Assembly (NCBI GenBank): GCA_000434055.1 | Contig: HF999647.1 | Location: forward strand, 266,755 to 294,327 | Reading direction: 5' to 3' | Length of the DNA: 27,573 nt | Origin: Ruminococcus sp. CAG:488 | GTDB lineage: Bacteria; Bacillota; Clostridia; Oscillospirales; Acutalibacteraceae | Part shown: positions 1-7,813 of the stretch, piece after piece | How positions within the stretch are numbered: the stretch's first letter is position 1 | Layout: every line of letters begins with the position of its first letter | Made by a program: the position numbers and the translations under genes | The notes under the pieces: generated by a model | What the model was told of the DNA's origin: nothing | Seen by the model: only the letters and a program-made list of their open reading frames with translations | Database searches by the model: none

Positions 1-1422
1 GATATACATTGAACCGCCGACAAAAGGCGCCGATACTTTTTCTCCGTTCACTGTAATGACGGTTTCGCTGCTGAAGGAATATCCGTCTTTCGGCTTCAGC
101 ATAATGGAATATACATATTTTTTACCGCTTTCAAATTTTGCGATGGTCGGCAAAGAACCGTGTGAACCGTTATCGGAATACCAAGCGGCAACGGGTTCGT
201 TGTTTTCAAACTGCTGCCAACATTCATAGGCGATCTCGTATTTATCTGCATCGACCTCTGAAACCCATGCCGTTGCCTGCGGAACATCGCCGGGCTGATA
301 GTTGAATTTTGCATTTCCAATAGCGGCAGTGGCGATGGTGATCGACGTAGCTACGGGTGTCCAATGTGCTTTCAGGGTAATGTTTTTGACAACATTGGCA
401 GTAAAGGTGTATTCTTCCTCTCCCAGATACCATCCGACAAAATTATAGCCTGACTTCTTCGGGTCTGCGGGCTTGACTGCCGAAGTGTTTCGCAGCTTCT
501 GCTCGGGCACTGTGCTTCCGCCGTCAGAATCGAATGTCACAGTGAATTCATCAAAGGAATAAGGGAATGCTCCGCAATCTTCAAAGGTGCCTCCGATCAT
601 GGTGACTACAGCCTTATCGTTACTGCCATACACCGCCATGCCGAGTCCGCCAAGATCCACTTTGCAGCTTTTTATTGTGCCGCCTGTCATGCTAAAGTGA
701 CCGTCTTGATAAATATTCACTGCTCCGCCGTTGGCACCTGCAGAGCAATTTTGAATGATACCGTCATTTAACTCAAAGGCTCCGCCTTGCTTAATAAATA
801 CGGCTCCGCCGTCATCATCAGCTCTGCAATTACTGATGGTTCCGCCGTTTATAACGAAGGTGCAACCGCTACCTATATCCACTGCACCGCCGTCATCGCC
901 GGCCTTGCAGTCCATGATGGCACCGCCGTTCATAATGAACTTACCGTACTTGATCGGTGTTTCCGTTACACCCGTGTTTGCCACATCCACTGCTCCGCCG
1001 TCACCGTCGGCATCTGTGCAGTTTACAATACTGCCGCTTTCTAAGGTCAGCGTATCGCCCTTAACTTCAATTCCGCAGTTCTTGTTCTGTCCGTCGATTT
1101 TGCCGCCGATGCCGCTGTCCTTCACTGTAAGGTTTCCGTTGCTGCGCACCCGAATTATATTTTCGTCCGTCGAACTGCAACTCAGTGTATATCCGTTCAG
1201 ATCAAGAGTTACGGTGCGGTCTACATCAAGTTCCCAAACGGTCTCAATGTTTTCACCCAATTTGACCTCCGTACAGTCTGCATTTTCAAATGCTGCCTCC
1301 AGCTCAGAGTCATTCTTAACTGACAAATTTACGGCAAACACCGAAACTGACATTGGTGACAGTACCATGCACAACGTGAGCAGAACTGTCAACAGTTTGG
1401 TTTTTATGTTTGTTTTTTGCAT
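1..1422 (-). CDS. Secreted beta-helix-like surface protein with Listeria-Bacteroides repeat (3' end outside window)
   Basis: Reading the minus strand from the ATG at 1422 gives 474 codons with no stop, so the C-terminus lies beyond the window. An AGGAG ribosome site sits about 7 nt upstream. Residues 1-30 form a signal peptide (basic N-terminus, hydrophobic core, cleavage near VFA). Residues about 95-285 contain at least five degenerate units of roughly 30 residues built on GGA/T-I-x-x-C and DGGAV motifs (for example NGGTISNC, DDGGAVFI), typical of parallel beta-helix surface proteins. Residues 293-354 match the InlB B-type (Listeria-Bacteroides) repeat: TVTFDSDGG, then GYNFVGWY, then ITLKAHW. 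Such proteins are usually adhesins or cell-surface proteins; the anchor, if any, would be in the missing C-terminus. Specific ligand unknown. The family assignment is by motif only. Confidence 0.85.
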   Translation of the reverse strand, partial: MQKTNIKTKLLTVLLTLCMVLSPMSVSVFAVNLSVKNDSELEAAFENADCTEVKLGENIETVWELDVDRTVTLDLNGYTLSCSSTDENIIRVRSNGNLTVKDSGIGGKIDGQNKNCGIEVKGDTLTLESGSIVNCTDADGDGGAVDVANTGVTETPIKYGKFIMNGGAIMDCKAGDDGGAVDIGSGCTFVINGGTISNCRADDDGGAVFIKQGGAFELNDGIIQNCSAGANGGAVNIYQDGHFSMTGGTIKSCKVDLGGLGMAVYGSNDKAVVTMIGGTFEDCGAFPYSFDEFTVTFDSDGGSTVPEQKLRNTSAVKPADPKKSGYNFVGWYLGEEEYTFTANVVKNITLKAHWTPVATSITIATAAIGNAKFNYQPGDVPQATAWVSEVDADKYEIAYECWQQFENNEPVAAWYSDNGSHGSLPTIAKFESGKKYVYSIMLKPKDGYSFSSETVITVNGEKVSAPFVGGSMYI

Positions 1423-1527
1423 ATGTTTGCTCCTTTCTGTGACTGTGAATTATTTGGTTTATCAATGTAACCATACCACAATCAAAGCATGATTACAGCA
1501 CAATTTCCAAAGTGTCAATTGACTTTT

Positions 1528-1604
1528 CGGAAATCTTCTGCTTCCGTGTCATGTACAAATGCTTGTATCGCATATCTGCCACGAGAATTGGTAGAAGATT
1601 TCCG
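1528..1604. repeat. 12-bp inverted repeat enclosing a smaller hairpin
   Basis: CGGAAATCTTCT at 1528-1539 is the exact reverse complement of 1593-1604. Inside the loop, TACAA (1554-1558) and TTGTA (1563-1567) form a second perfect stem with a 4-nt loop. It lies in the 334-nt gene-free stretch between the surface-protein gene and murI, next to the HTH remnant. It could be an old operator, a small mobile-element remnant or a structured RNA. I cannot tell which. Confidence 0.5.
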
Positions 1605-1621
1605 CCGACGGCGTTCACCTA

Positions 1622-1699
1622 ACCGATGTGCTGATTGCGCTTGCGAAGCTTTATAACACCTCGACCGATTACATTTTGGGCTTGACAAACAAAAAATAA
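1622..1699 (+). pseudogene. Remnant 3' end of a XRE-family HTH regulator gene
   Basis: In this frame the last 25 codons read TDVLIALAKLYNTSTDYILG followed by LTNKK and TAA. The stretch VLIALAKLYNTSTDYILGLT is the characteristic C-terminal end of phage-type XRE/cI-like HTH domains in Firmicutes. Upstream the frame runs into a TAG after about 11 further codons and no helix-turn-helix segment is present, so only the tail survives. The stop codon runs straight into a terminator hairpin. It is probably the residue of a deleted regulator gene; no function is expected. Confidence 0.65.
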
Positions 1700-1741
1700 A
1701 ATCGCAGATTTTCGGAGCAGTTTCCGTTAATCTGCGATTTT
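1698..1741. terminator. Bidirectional intrinsic terminator
   Basis: Perfect 13-bp stem AAAATCGCAGATT (1698-1710) / AATCTGCGATTTT (1729-1741) with an 18-nt loop. T-rich sequence follows on both strands. It ends the murD-murI transcript on the minus strand and once ended the HTH gene on the plus strand. Confidence 0.85.
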
Positions 1742-1756
1742 TTATGTGGTATTCTT

Positions 1757-2575
1757 TTATTCTTCAATATCAACCTGTTCGACCGTGCCGCCGAGGGCAT
1801 TGCCCATAAAAATCAGGGCGTGCTTTTCAAAATCCTCTGCGTTGTCGCTGACGAAATACTTTCGTTCGCTTATTTTTGAGTTGCTGAGTAGATTTCTTTC
1901 TCCGAGACCTTTTTTCAGTTCCTCTGCCGCCGCAACCGATGAGCTGATGACTGTAACTCCGTTGCCCATAATTTCGGTTATAATGTCATAAAGCAGGGGA
2001 TAGTGAGTACAGCCGAGAACGAGTGTGTCAATGCCCTGATCTTTCAGCGGAGTGAGGTATTCACGCAGAACCTCCTCGATGACCTGATCTCCCTTTTTGA
2101 AACGTCCTTCTTCAACGAGCGGAACGAGAAGCGGACACGCAAGGCTTATAACCTGTGCGTCGGAATCAAAGCTGTGTATTGTCTTTTCGTATGCGCCGCT
2201 GTTGACCGTTGCGTTGGTGGCAATTACACCGATTTTTTTATTTTTTGTCAGCTTTGCCGCTTTCTTAGCCGCAGGAGCAACAACGCCGTAAACAGGGATA
2301 TCGCTGTAGTTTTTTTCAACCGTATCTCTTGCTGCTGAATCTGCCGTGTTGCAGGCGATAACTATTGCTTTGATGTTAAATCTGCTGAGGAATTTTACAT
2401 CGCTGAGAACGTATTCGGTTATCTGTTCCTTTGAGCGTGTCCCATAGGGAACGTGAGCCGTGTCGCCGAAGTAAATTATGTTTTCGTTCGGCATTGTTTC
2501 GACTATGCTTTTAACGACGGTCAGTCCGCCGATTCCCGAGTCGAAAACGCCGATGTATTTCTCTTTTTCTGTCAT
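1757..2575 (-). CDS. murI: Glutamate racemase
   Basis: Converts L-glutamate to D-glutamate for peptidoglycan precursors in the cytoplasm. The 272-aa protein has the usual length and family landmarks: DSGIGGLTV (12-20), GDTAHVPYG (37-45), the first catalytic cysteine C75 in ACNTADSAA, and the second, C189, in LGCTHYPLL. The start is preceded by AAAGGA. It lies 15 nt downstream of murD on the same strand, so the two genes are almost certainly co-transcribed and supply consecutive steps: MurI makes D-Glu and MurD attaches it to UDP-MurNAc-L-Ala. A bidirectional terminator follows. Both catalytic cysteines are present and nothing suggests decay. Confidence 0.96.
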   Translation of the reverse strand: MTEKEKYIGVFDSGIGGLTVVKSIVETMPNENIIYFGDTAHVPYGTRSKEQITEYVLSDVKFLSRFNIKAIVIACNTADSAARDTVEKNYSDIPVYGVVAPAAKKAAKLTKNKKIGVIATNATVNSGAYEKTIHSFDSDAQVISLACPLLVPLVEEGRFKKGDQVIEEVLREYLTPLKDQGIDTLVLGCTHYPLLYDIITEIMGNGVTVISSSVAAAEELKKGLGERNLLSNSKISERKYFVSDNAEDFEKHALIFMGNALGGTVEQVDIEE

Positions 2576-2590
2576 ATTTTTCCTTTCGGT

Positions 2591-3934
2591 TTATAGAGCA
2601 TTTATAATCTTCTTAAAATGGTCGCCGCGCTCCTCAAAGCAGGTATACTGGTCGAATGAGCTGGTGGTGGGGGAAAGGAGAACGGTGTCTCCGCTCTCGG
2701 CAATTTTGTTTGCCTCTGCAACGGCTTCATCAAGTGTTGTAACGACAATTCCGTCCTCGCCGACAAGGTCATGCACAAGTCTTGCACCGCAGGCGCCGAA
2801 TCCGATAATCTTTTTGACACAGCCGAGGTGCTTTTTCATCTCGTCCATCGGCAAGCCCTTTTCAAATCCGCCGACAAGGAGAATCACACCGCGGTCAAAG
2901 GCCTTGAGAGCGGTTATTGTTGCGTCGGTGTTAGTTCCTTTTGAGTCGTTATAGTATTTAACTCCGTTGATTTCACGTACAAATTCAATTCGATGCTCAA
3001 CGCCCTTGAAAGAGGAAACGGCATCAAGAATAACATCATTTGAAATGCCTATAGCCTTAGCGGCTGAAACGGCAATCATGACATTCTGCAAATTGTGCTT
3101 GCCGACAATTTTAATTGCATTAAGAGGGATTATTTTTTCGCCCTTTATCTCTAAATAGCCGTCCTTGGCAATGCAGTCGGCGCTTTGGCTGTCTGTACTG
3201 AAGCTTTCTTTAGCGCACTTCACGGGATATCGGTCGGTGTATTCCTTAACGACGGGATCGTCTGCGTTGAGCAGGAAAACGTCATTGCCTGCCATGTTCC
3301 TGTAAACCTCGGTCTTGGACTTGTAATAATTATCAAGGCTGCCCATGAAATCAATGTGGTCGGGAGTGAGGTTAATTATCGTGGCAACCTCGGGACGGAA
3401 CTTATCAATATTAACAAGCTGGAAGTTTGAAATTTCGAGAGCGATATAGTGTCCGCCCTCTTCCATAAGGCCGTTTTCCATAACAATTTCACAAAGCGGA
3501 ATACCGATATTACCGCAAAGATGCGCCTTGCCCGGAAAAGCACGGCGAAGAATTTCATATGTAAGAGTGGAGGTCGTGGTTTTGCCGTTTGTGCCGGTTA
3601 TTGCAATATAATGCTGAGGCTTCGCAACCTGATACGCAAGCTCAATTTCCGTGATAACCGGAATGTTGCGCTCTTGAAGCTTCTGCATCATCGGACTTCT
3701 GTAGGGTACGCCCGGATTTTTGACGACAAAGTCAAAATCACGTTCAAAAACCGCCATATCCTGTCCGACGATCTCAACATTGTTTTCGTTAAGAAAACCA
3801 ATTTCTTTTATATCGTCTTTTTTCTTGCTTTCGGAGAGAGTAACCTCTGCACCGAGCTTTTTAAGAACTCTGATTGCCGCCATGCCGCTGCGTGCAAGTC
3901 CGACAACGAGAACCTTTTTGCCTGATAGATCCAT
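2591..3934 (-). CDS. murD: UDP-N-acetylmuramoylalanine--D-glutamate ligase
   Basis: ATP-dependent cytoplasmic Mur ligase adding D-glutamate to UDP-MurNAc-L-alanine. I chose the internal ATG at 3934 (447 aa), because GGAGG lies 9 nt before it and the protein then begins with MDLSGKKVLVVGLARSG, the normal MurD N-terminus. The 14-codon longer reading frame has no such signal. Visible landmarks are the N-terminal nucleotide-binding fold (VVGLARSG), the ATP P-loop GTNGKTT at 114-120, NLTPDHIDFM in the central domain, and DSKGTNTDAT in the C-terminal domain. Its partner here is murI, rather than the mraY-murG-ftsW genes that usually surround murD in the dcw cluster. A strong sigma-A promoter lies about 50-75 nt upstream. 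Confidence 0.96.
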   Translation of the reverse strand: MDLSGKKVLVVGLARSGMAAIRVLKKLGAEVTLSESKKKDDIKEIGFLNENNVEIVGQDMAVFERDFDFVVKNPGVPYRSPMMQKLQERNIPVITEIELAYQVAKPQHYIAITGTNGKTTTSTLTYEILRRAFPGKAHLCGNIGIPLCEIVMENGLMEEGGHYIALEISNFQLVNIDKFRPEVATIINLTPDHIDFMGSLDNYYKSKTEVYRNMAGNDVFLLNADDPVVKEYTDRYPVKCAKESFSTDSQSADCIAKDGYLEIKGEKIIPLNAIKIVGKHNLQNVMIAVSAAKAIGISNDVILDAVSSFKGVEHRIEFVREINGVKYYNDSKGTNTDATITALKAFDRGVILLVGGFEKGLPMDEMKKHLGCVKKIIGFGACGARLVHDLVGEDGIVVTTLDEAVAEANKIAESGDTVLLSPTTSSFDQYTCFEERGDHFKKIINAL

Positions 3935-3981
3935 ATACAAAAACCTCCGATTGACTGTGTACAATAATAAAATCAAATTAT

Positions 3982-4010
3982 ATTATATTCTTGTCAGGCA
4001 CAAAAGTCAA
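3982..4010 (-). promoter_or_regulatory. Sigma-A promoter of murD-murI
   Basis: On the minus strand TTGACT (4005-4010), a 17-nt spacer and a perfect TATAAT (3982-3987) lie upstream of the murD start at 3934. Eleven of twelve positions match consensus. Confidence 0.85.
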
Positions 4011-4067
4011 TTGAAATAGGCATTATACTTTCGTCAATTTGAATAAAAAAGAGGGCGATTGTTTTAT

Positions 4068-4096
4068 TTGAAAAAAACGGACTTTTGTGATATAAT
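4068..4096 (+). promoter_or_regulatory. Sigma-A promoter of the ceramidase-family gene
   Basis: TTGAAA (4068-4073), 17 nt, TATAAT (4091-4096), 45 nt before the start codon at 4142, which has AAAGGAG as ribosome site. It diverges from the murD promoter. Confidence 0.85.
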
Positions 4097-4141
4097 CAAG
4101 TATCATAGGAATAATATCATTTTCCGAAAGGAGACAGAATT

Positions 4142-6028
4142 ATGAAAAAAATTCTTTTGTCGGTTCTCTCGGTCGCTCTTTGCCTTTGTCTGATCGTTCC
4201 GATCGGCGTAACGGCATTTGCAAAGAACGAGGAAGCTCCGATTGTTGCTGAGTCAAGCGTGACTCTTGAAGAGTACCTTGCCGATGCGGCTGCAAAAGGC
4301 AACCGTGTTCAGGTAGTTAACAGCAACGCGAACGACACCCTTGACAAAATCGGCGATGCCTTTGGCTCACTTGCTTCAACGAGTCCCAAGACGGTTTTCA
4401 TGAAGCTGCTTGCCAAGGTTATCAATCTTTTGAGCAATACGCTCATCAATGTTATCGGCAAGGCTCTCGGCTTTGTTATTCCGAAAACTTCCGTTATCCA
4501 TGATTATGCCGATTTTGATCTTGACAGCTACGGTAATTTCTACAAGGGAATGTCGGATTTCCTTGACGCTCCGGCGGCAGGTGCAAAATGGCATCTCGGT
4601 TATGCCCAGGCTTCGATTCTTCCCGATGATTTTGGCACAACACCGTACACCATGGGAGGCTACGGCCTTATGGCAACAACAACCGAGACCTTTGACGGCC
4701 TCTGGGTTCGAACGATCGTTCTCAATGACGGCACAGGCAGAGGAAATGTAGCTTTCTGCGTGCTTGACGCAATCGGAATTGCAAATGCGGACGTTCGCCT
4801 TATCCGTGAAGCTATCTCGGATTTTGCGGCAAAGAACAATATTGTCAGCGTAAATGTTTCCGTTACTCATACCCACAGCGGCATAGACCTCCAGGGCGTA
4901 TGGGATAACACCGTTCCAAATGTTCTGAACAATCTTTTCCTTTCAAATCTCGGACTTTCCGAGATTCACAGCGGCGTTAACCGCACCTTCCTCAAGAAGA
5001 TCGTTGACCAGTGCACGGCTACAATCAAGTCGGCTTATTCTGACATGAAGGGCGGCACACTTACGCTTGCAAAGAAGGATATTGCAGACAATTATCTTCG
5101 TGACAGAACAGCTCCTTATACATTTGACGGCAATCTTTACCGGTTGATGTTCACTCCGGATAACAAGAGCGAAAAGGGAACGGTTATTGCTTCGTTCAGC
5201 GCTCACCCCGAGAATTCGGGATACGGTCATGTTGTTATTTCCGCCGATTTCGTTCCTTATATTGAGGAGGTAGTCAATAAGGCAGGCTATAACTTCATTT
5301 ATATTCAGGGCTGTATCGGAACAATCACTTATCAGCGCGGTGCATCTGATGACGGACTTGACCTCACAAGACATGAGGAAGCTGTCAGATACGGCTATGA
5401 GATAGGCTATATCATTCTCGGACTTACAAAGAGTGAAGCCGAATGCAGGACAATGAACTATACTCTCGGTGATTTCCTCGGCGAGGCTGAGTACGGCTCG
5501 AATGAGGGATATACTTCATGGTACAAGGATTGGAAGTCCGTAAACGAGACGACTGTTGCCCCGATGCTCAACATTGCTCACAAGCAGTATATCATTGAGG
5601 TTTCCAACGTTCTTATGGATATCGTCGGCAAGACAGGTATCACGGATTATTTCTTCCTCTATGACAAGACGACCGATAAGTACTATACAGTCACAGAGTC
5701 GGGCTACATGGAGCTTGGCGATTCACTTCTCGTTGAGCTTTGCCCTGGCGAGACATACGGAGAACTCCTTATGGGCGGCGATGGTCTGAAGGGCTTCAAA
5801 TATAAGTCGCTTCGCGAAATGTACGGCGGGAACATTATCGTATTCGATCTCATGAACGATGCTATCGGATACATTGAGCCGGATGACGATTTCGTAATGG
5901 CAGGTGTACAGTACAGCGAGAAGAAAGAATCTTTTGATACGGATACATGGTGCCTTATCTCTTGGGGTAAGAACACGGCTTCAAAGGTTATTTCCGAATT
6001 CATGGATCTTGTTGACAGTGTTAAATAA
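4142..6028 (+). CDS. Secreted neutral/alkaline ceramidase-family protein
   Basis: 628 aa with a clear signal peptide (MKKILLSVLSVALCLCLIVP, cleavage near AFA at 25-27). The catalytic-domain landmarks of the neutral ceramidase family are the entry strand LGYAQASILP (about 152-161), the hydrolase core FCVLDAIGI, and the metal-binding motif THTHSG with H243 and H245. Known members hydrolyse the N-acyl bond of ceramide using zinc. An extra amphipathic helix-like segment (about 84-113, rich in L, I, V with spaced K and N) lies between signal peptide and catalytic domain. Where characterised enzymes carry the catalytic serine loop (GNLSPN), this protein has QGCIGTIT (389-396), so its activity or substrate may differ. 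Monocistronic: own promoter, own terminator. Family call firm, ceramide as substrate uncertain. Confidence 0.8.
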   Translation: MKKILLSVLSVALCLCLIVPIGVTAFAKNEEAPIVAESSVTLEEYLADAAAKGNRVQVVNSNANDTLDKIGDAFGSLASTSPKTVFMKLLAKVINLLSNTLINVIGKALGFVIPKTSVIHDYADFDLDSYGNFYKGMSDFLDAPAAGAKWHLGYAQASILPDDFGTTPYTMGGYGLMATTTETFDGLWVRTIVLNDGTGRGNVAFCVLDAIGIANADVRLIREAISDFAAKNNIVSVNVSVTHTHSGIDLQGVWDNTVPNVLNNLFLSNLGLSEIHSGVNRTFLKKIVDQCTATIKSAYSDMKGGTLTLAKKDIADNYLRDRTAPYTFDGNLYRLMFTPDNKSEKGTVIASFSAHPENSGYGHVVISADFVPYIEEVVNKAGYNFIYIQGCIGTITYQRGASDDGLDLTRHEEAVRYGYEIGYIILGLTKSEAECRTMNYTLGDFLGEAEYGSNEGYTSWYKDWKSVNETTVAPMLNIAHKQYIIEVSNVLMDIVGKTGITDYFFLYDKTTDKYYTVTESGYMELGDSLLVELCPGETYGELLMGGDGLKGFKYKSLREMYGGNIIVFDLMNDAIGYIEPDDDFVMAGVQYSEKKESFDTDTWCLISWGKNTASKVISEFMDLVDSVK

Positions 6029-6043
6029 GACATAAAAATAAAG

Positions 6044-6072
6044 AGCGGAAGTCGTTCGGCTTCCGCTTTTTT
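6044..6072. terminator. Terminator shared by convergent genes
   Basis: Stem AGCGGAAG (6044-6051) / CTTCCGCT (6060-6067) followed by six Ts. The opposite strand is also T-rich after the stem, so it can serve the ceramidase-family gene and the facing gene that ends at 6087. Confidence 0.85.
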
Positions 6073-6086
6073 ATGGCTTATGAGAT

Positions 6087-6806
6087 TTATAAGAACTGAT
6101 GAAAAATCGTTGAGAAAACCCTGTAGCAAATGTCAAGAAAGCCTCCGACGACGCGGATATAGTCCGCTCCTCTTTGCTCGTTTTTATTTAGCTCGGCAAT
6201 CTTTGCGCTTTCGTAGTGAGTATGCAGAGGACTGTTCGCATTCTCGCCTCCGAGGGCTTTGGTCAGTGCATAAACCGTGTTGTGCAGCGCAAGCTCACCG
6301 ACAACATGGCGGTAATCCATTGTTATGCACTCTCTGCCGCTCTGAGATGCAATCTCATTCTGCTTGTTGAGCATAAGCCTTGCCGTCTTGCACATTATCG
6401 TAAGCTCAAGCACCTCGGGATGCTTTGTGATATCGATGATAATAAAGAATTCGCCGTCATCGGCAATGTAATATTCGGCATCGTCTGCAATGACCTTAGC
6501 GTATTCATCTGTTTTATTTTTGAAAATGCCTGCGTATTTTGATACTTCGTCGGAAATATTCTCCGGTGTCGGATTTTCACCGACATTGTCAAGAATATCA
6601 TTTACAAAGTTGTTGCTTACGGTTATGCTGTCACTCGGACTTTCGCCGATTATGGCAGCAGCAGCGGCACGGACGGCTTGTCTCTGAGCTTGCTCATCGG
6701 TTACAACGGCTGAAATCATATCGTTGTCGTCAGCCGCGCAAACAGGTATACAAACAAACGATAAACTGAGTGATATAGCCATAAAGACAGCAATAATTTT
6801 TTTCAT
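6087..6806 (-). CDS. Secreted protein of unknown function with hydrophobic C-terminal tail
   Basis: I do not recognise the family. The start at 6806 (239 aa) is chosen because AAGGGG lies upstream and the protein then begins with a textbook signal peptide, cleaved near VCA-A at about residue 26. The longer frame adds eight residues before it. The mature part begins with an acidic, Ala-rich region (VRAAAAAIIG) followed by mixed alpha/beta-looking sequence with a strand-like segment FFIIIDI. There are no recognisable catalytic motifs. The last 24 residues (216-239) form an amphipathic/hydrophobic segment rich in I, V, F, L and Y, resembling tails on two other exported proteins in this window. 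It has its own sigma-A promoter and converges on the ceramidase-family gene. Confidence 0.75.
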   Translation of the reverse strand: MKKIIAVFMAISLSLSFVCIPVCAADDNDMISAVVTDEQAQRQAVRAAAAAIIGESPSDSITVSNNFVNDILDNVGENPTPENISDEVSKYAGIFKNKTDEYAKVIADDAEYYIADDGEFFIIIDITKHPEVLELTIMCKTARLMLNKQNEIASQSGRECITMDYRHVVGELALHNTVYALTKALGGENANSPLHTHYESAKIAELNKNEQRGADYIRVVGGFLDICYRVFSTIFHQFL

Positions 6807-6837
6807 AATAAAACCCCTTCGAAAAAACAATACGATA

Positions 6838-6866
6838 ACTATATCACTTTTAAAGTTTCAGTTCAA
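6838..6866 (-). promoter_or_regulatory. Sigma-A promoter of the secreted unknown gene
   Basis: Minus strand: TTGAAC (6861-6866), 17-nt spacer, TATAGT (6838-6843), about 32 nt before the start codon at 6806. Confidence 0.75.
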
Positions 6867-6893
6867 GATAAAAATAAAAAATTAAAAAAAGTG

Positions 6894-6922
6894 TTGACAA
6901 ACGGTTCTTGTTGTGGTATAGT
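6894..6922 (+). promoter_or_regulatory. Sigma-A promoter of the tRNA pair
   Basis: Perfect TTGACA (6894-6899), 17 nt, TATAGT (6917-6922), 16 nt before the first tRNA base. Divergent from the promoter at 6838-6866. Confidence 0.9.
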
Positions 6923-6938
6923 ATACGAGCGTTGAGAC

Positions 6939-7014
6939 GCTGGTGTAGCTCAGTTGGTAGAGCAGCTGATTTGTAATCAGCAGGTCGGGGGTTCGAGTCC
7001 GTCCACCAGCTCCA
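6939..7014 (+). tRNA. tRNA-Thr (anticodon TGT)
   Basis: Acceptor arms GCTGGTG (6939-6945) and CACCAGC (7004-7010) pair perfectly, with discriminator T and an encoded CCA (7012-7014). D-arm TAGCTCAGTTGGTAGAGCA and T-arm GGTTCGAGTCC are canonical. The anticodon loop TTTGTAA gives TGT at 6972-6974, which reads threonine ACA and other ACN codons. Confidence 0.97.
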
Positions 7015-7032
7015 CTTTTTAAAAGTGAATAT

Positions 7033-7117
7033 GGGAGAGTTCCCGAGTGGCCAAAGGGAACAGACTGTAAATCTGTCGTCAGTGACTTCGGTGGTTCGAA
7101 TCCACCCTCTCCCACCA
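7033..7117 (+). tRNA. tRNA-Tyr (anticodon GTA)
   Basis: Class II tRNA of 85 nt: acceptor GGGAGAG (7033-7039) pairs with CTCTCCC (7107-7113), with discriminator A and encoded CCA (7115-7117). The anticodon loop CTGTAAA gives GTA at 7067-7069. The long variable arm (GTCAGTGACTTC region) is typical of bacterial tRNA-Tyr. It lies 18 nt after tRNA-Thr and is probably on the same precursor. Confidence 0.97.
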
Positions 7118-7119
7118 AT

Positions 7120-7148
7120 AAGGAGTAAGTTAAAGCTTGCTCCTTTTT
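7120..7148 (+). terminator. Terminator of the tRNA operon
   Basis: Stem AAGGAGTAAG (7120-7129) / CTTGCTCCTT (7136-7145) with one U-G pair on the plus strand, then a T run. It starts 3 nt after the CCA of tRNA-Tyr. Confidence 0.85.
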
Positions 7149-7169
7149 GTTTTGCCGGTATAAAAGAGA

Positions 7170-7208
7170 AAGCGGGTGCTAAGACAATCACTGCCTTAGC
7201 ACCCGCTT
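7170..7208 (-). terminator. Terminator of hsp20
   Basis: Perfect 14-bp stem AAGCGGGTGCTAAG (7170-7183) / CTTAGCACCCGCTT (7195-7208), 11-nt loop. On the minus strand it is followed by TTCTCTTTTATA and lies 36 nt beyond the hsp20 stop codon. Confidence 0.85.
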
Positions 7209-7243
7209 CAATGTTTATATGTCGGTCTGTGCCCGAATGTCGC

Positions 7244-7684
7244 TTATTCGATTGCTATCGATGAGCTTGAAGGAAGCTTTTTTGCTTCTGCCTTCGGGAC
7301 TTCAAGCGTAAGAACACCTGATTCATATTTTGCCTTTACATCTTCAGGCTTTACATCGCCGATATAGAAGCTGCGTGAGCAAGCTCCGGCATAACGCTCT
7401 CTGCGAATCAAATGACCCTTCTTGTCGTTTTCGTCTTTGTCAAGGCCCTTCGCTGCTTTGATTGTAAGATAGCCGTCACTTACATCGACGTTGATTTCGT
7501 CTTTCTTAAATCCCGGCAACTCAACAGCCAATTCATAGCCGTCATCCTTTTCATGGATATCGGTCTTCATCATATTCTTTGCGTGCTTACCGTATAACGG
7601 ATTATGTGCACCTAAGAATTCGCGATCGAACGGATCGTTAAAGAAATCATCAAACATGTTTTCACTAAAGATACTCGGTAACAT
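7244..7684 (-). CDS. Hsp20/alpha-crystallin small heat shock protein
   Basis: ATP-independent holdase chaperone that keeps unfolding cytoplasmic proteins soluble. The 146-aa length is usual for the family. The alpha-crystallin domain spans about residues 40-132, with ELPGFKKDEI (strand/turn), LTIKA and the hallmark GVLTLEVPK (123-131). The C-terminal tail ends SSIAIE, containing the I-x-I motif (I143, I145) that bridges subunits in oligomers. The start codon is preceded by a strong GGAGG 9 nt away. No CIRCE (GroE-type) or CtsR repeat was found upstream, so its heat-stress control is not evident. Upstream lies a long purine-rich stretch on its own strand. Monocistronic. Confidence 0.95.
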   Translation of the reverse strand: MLPSIFSENMFDDFFNDPFDREFLGAHNPLYGKHAKNMMKTDIHEKDDGYELAVELPGFKKDEINVDVSDGYLTIKAAKGLDKDENDKKGHLIRRERYAGACSRSFYIGDVKPEDVKAKYESGVLTLEVPKAEAKKLPSSSSIAIE

Positions 7685-7769
7685 AAATAAAACCTCCGTT
7701 ATAATTGTTTTTATATGAAGTCCGACGGCTCAACGCCGCCAAACAGGATATACATTTTTTGTTCTCTTA

Positions 7770-7813
7770 TTTTTCTTTCCTTTCTCTTCTTCACTTTTCT
7801 CTCTTTTCTTTTT
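7770..7813. other. Homopyrimidine tract upstream of hsp20
   Basis: The plus strand is only C and T from 7770 to 7792 and from 7794 to 7813, broken by a single A at 7793. The surrounding 7755-7815 is nearly as biased. It lies between the divergent hsp20 and regulator genes. On the hsp20 strand it is an uninterrupted AG-rich run. Confidence 0.8.

Noticed and set aside
755..1492. 245-aa plus-strand reading frame rich in Pro and Ser
   Set aside because: It is the antisense of the GC-patterned repeats of the surface-protein gene, has no ribosome site and resembles no family.
6850..7191. Minus-strand 113-aa and 78-aa reading frames
   Set aside because: They are antisense to the two tRNAs; the tell-tale SNPRPADYKSAALPTELHQR peptide is a well-known spurious translation of tRNA genes.
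7244..7760. CIRCE or CtsR control site for hsp20
   Set aside because: I looked for the TTAGCACTC inverted repeat and GGTCAAA repeats upstream and found neither; only a weak CGGC/GCCG hairpin is present.
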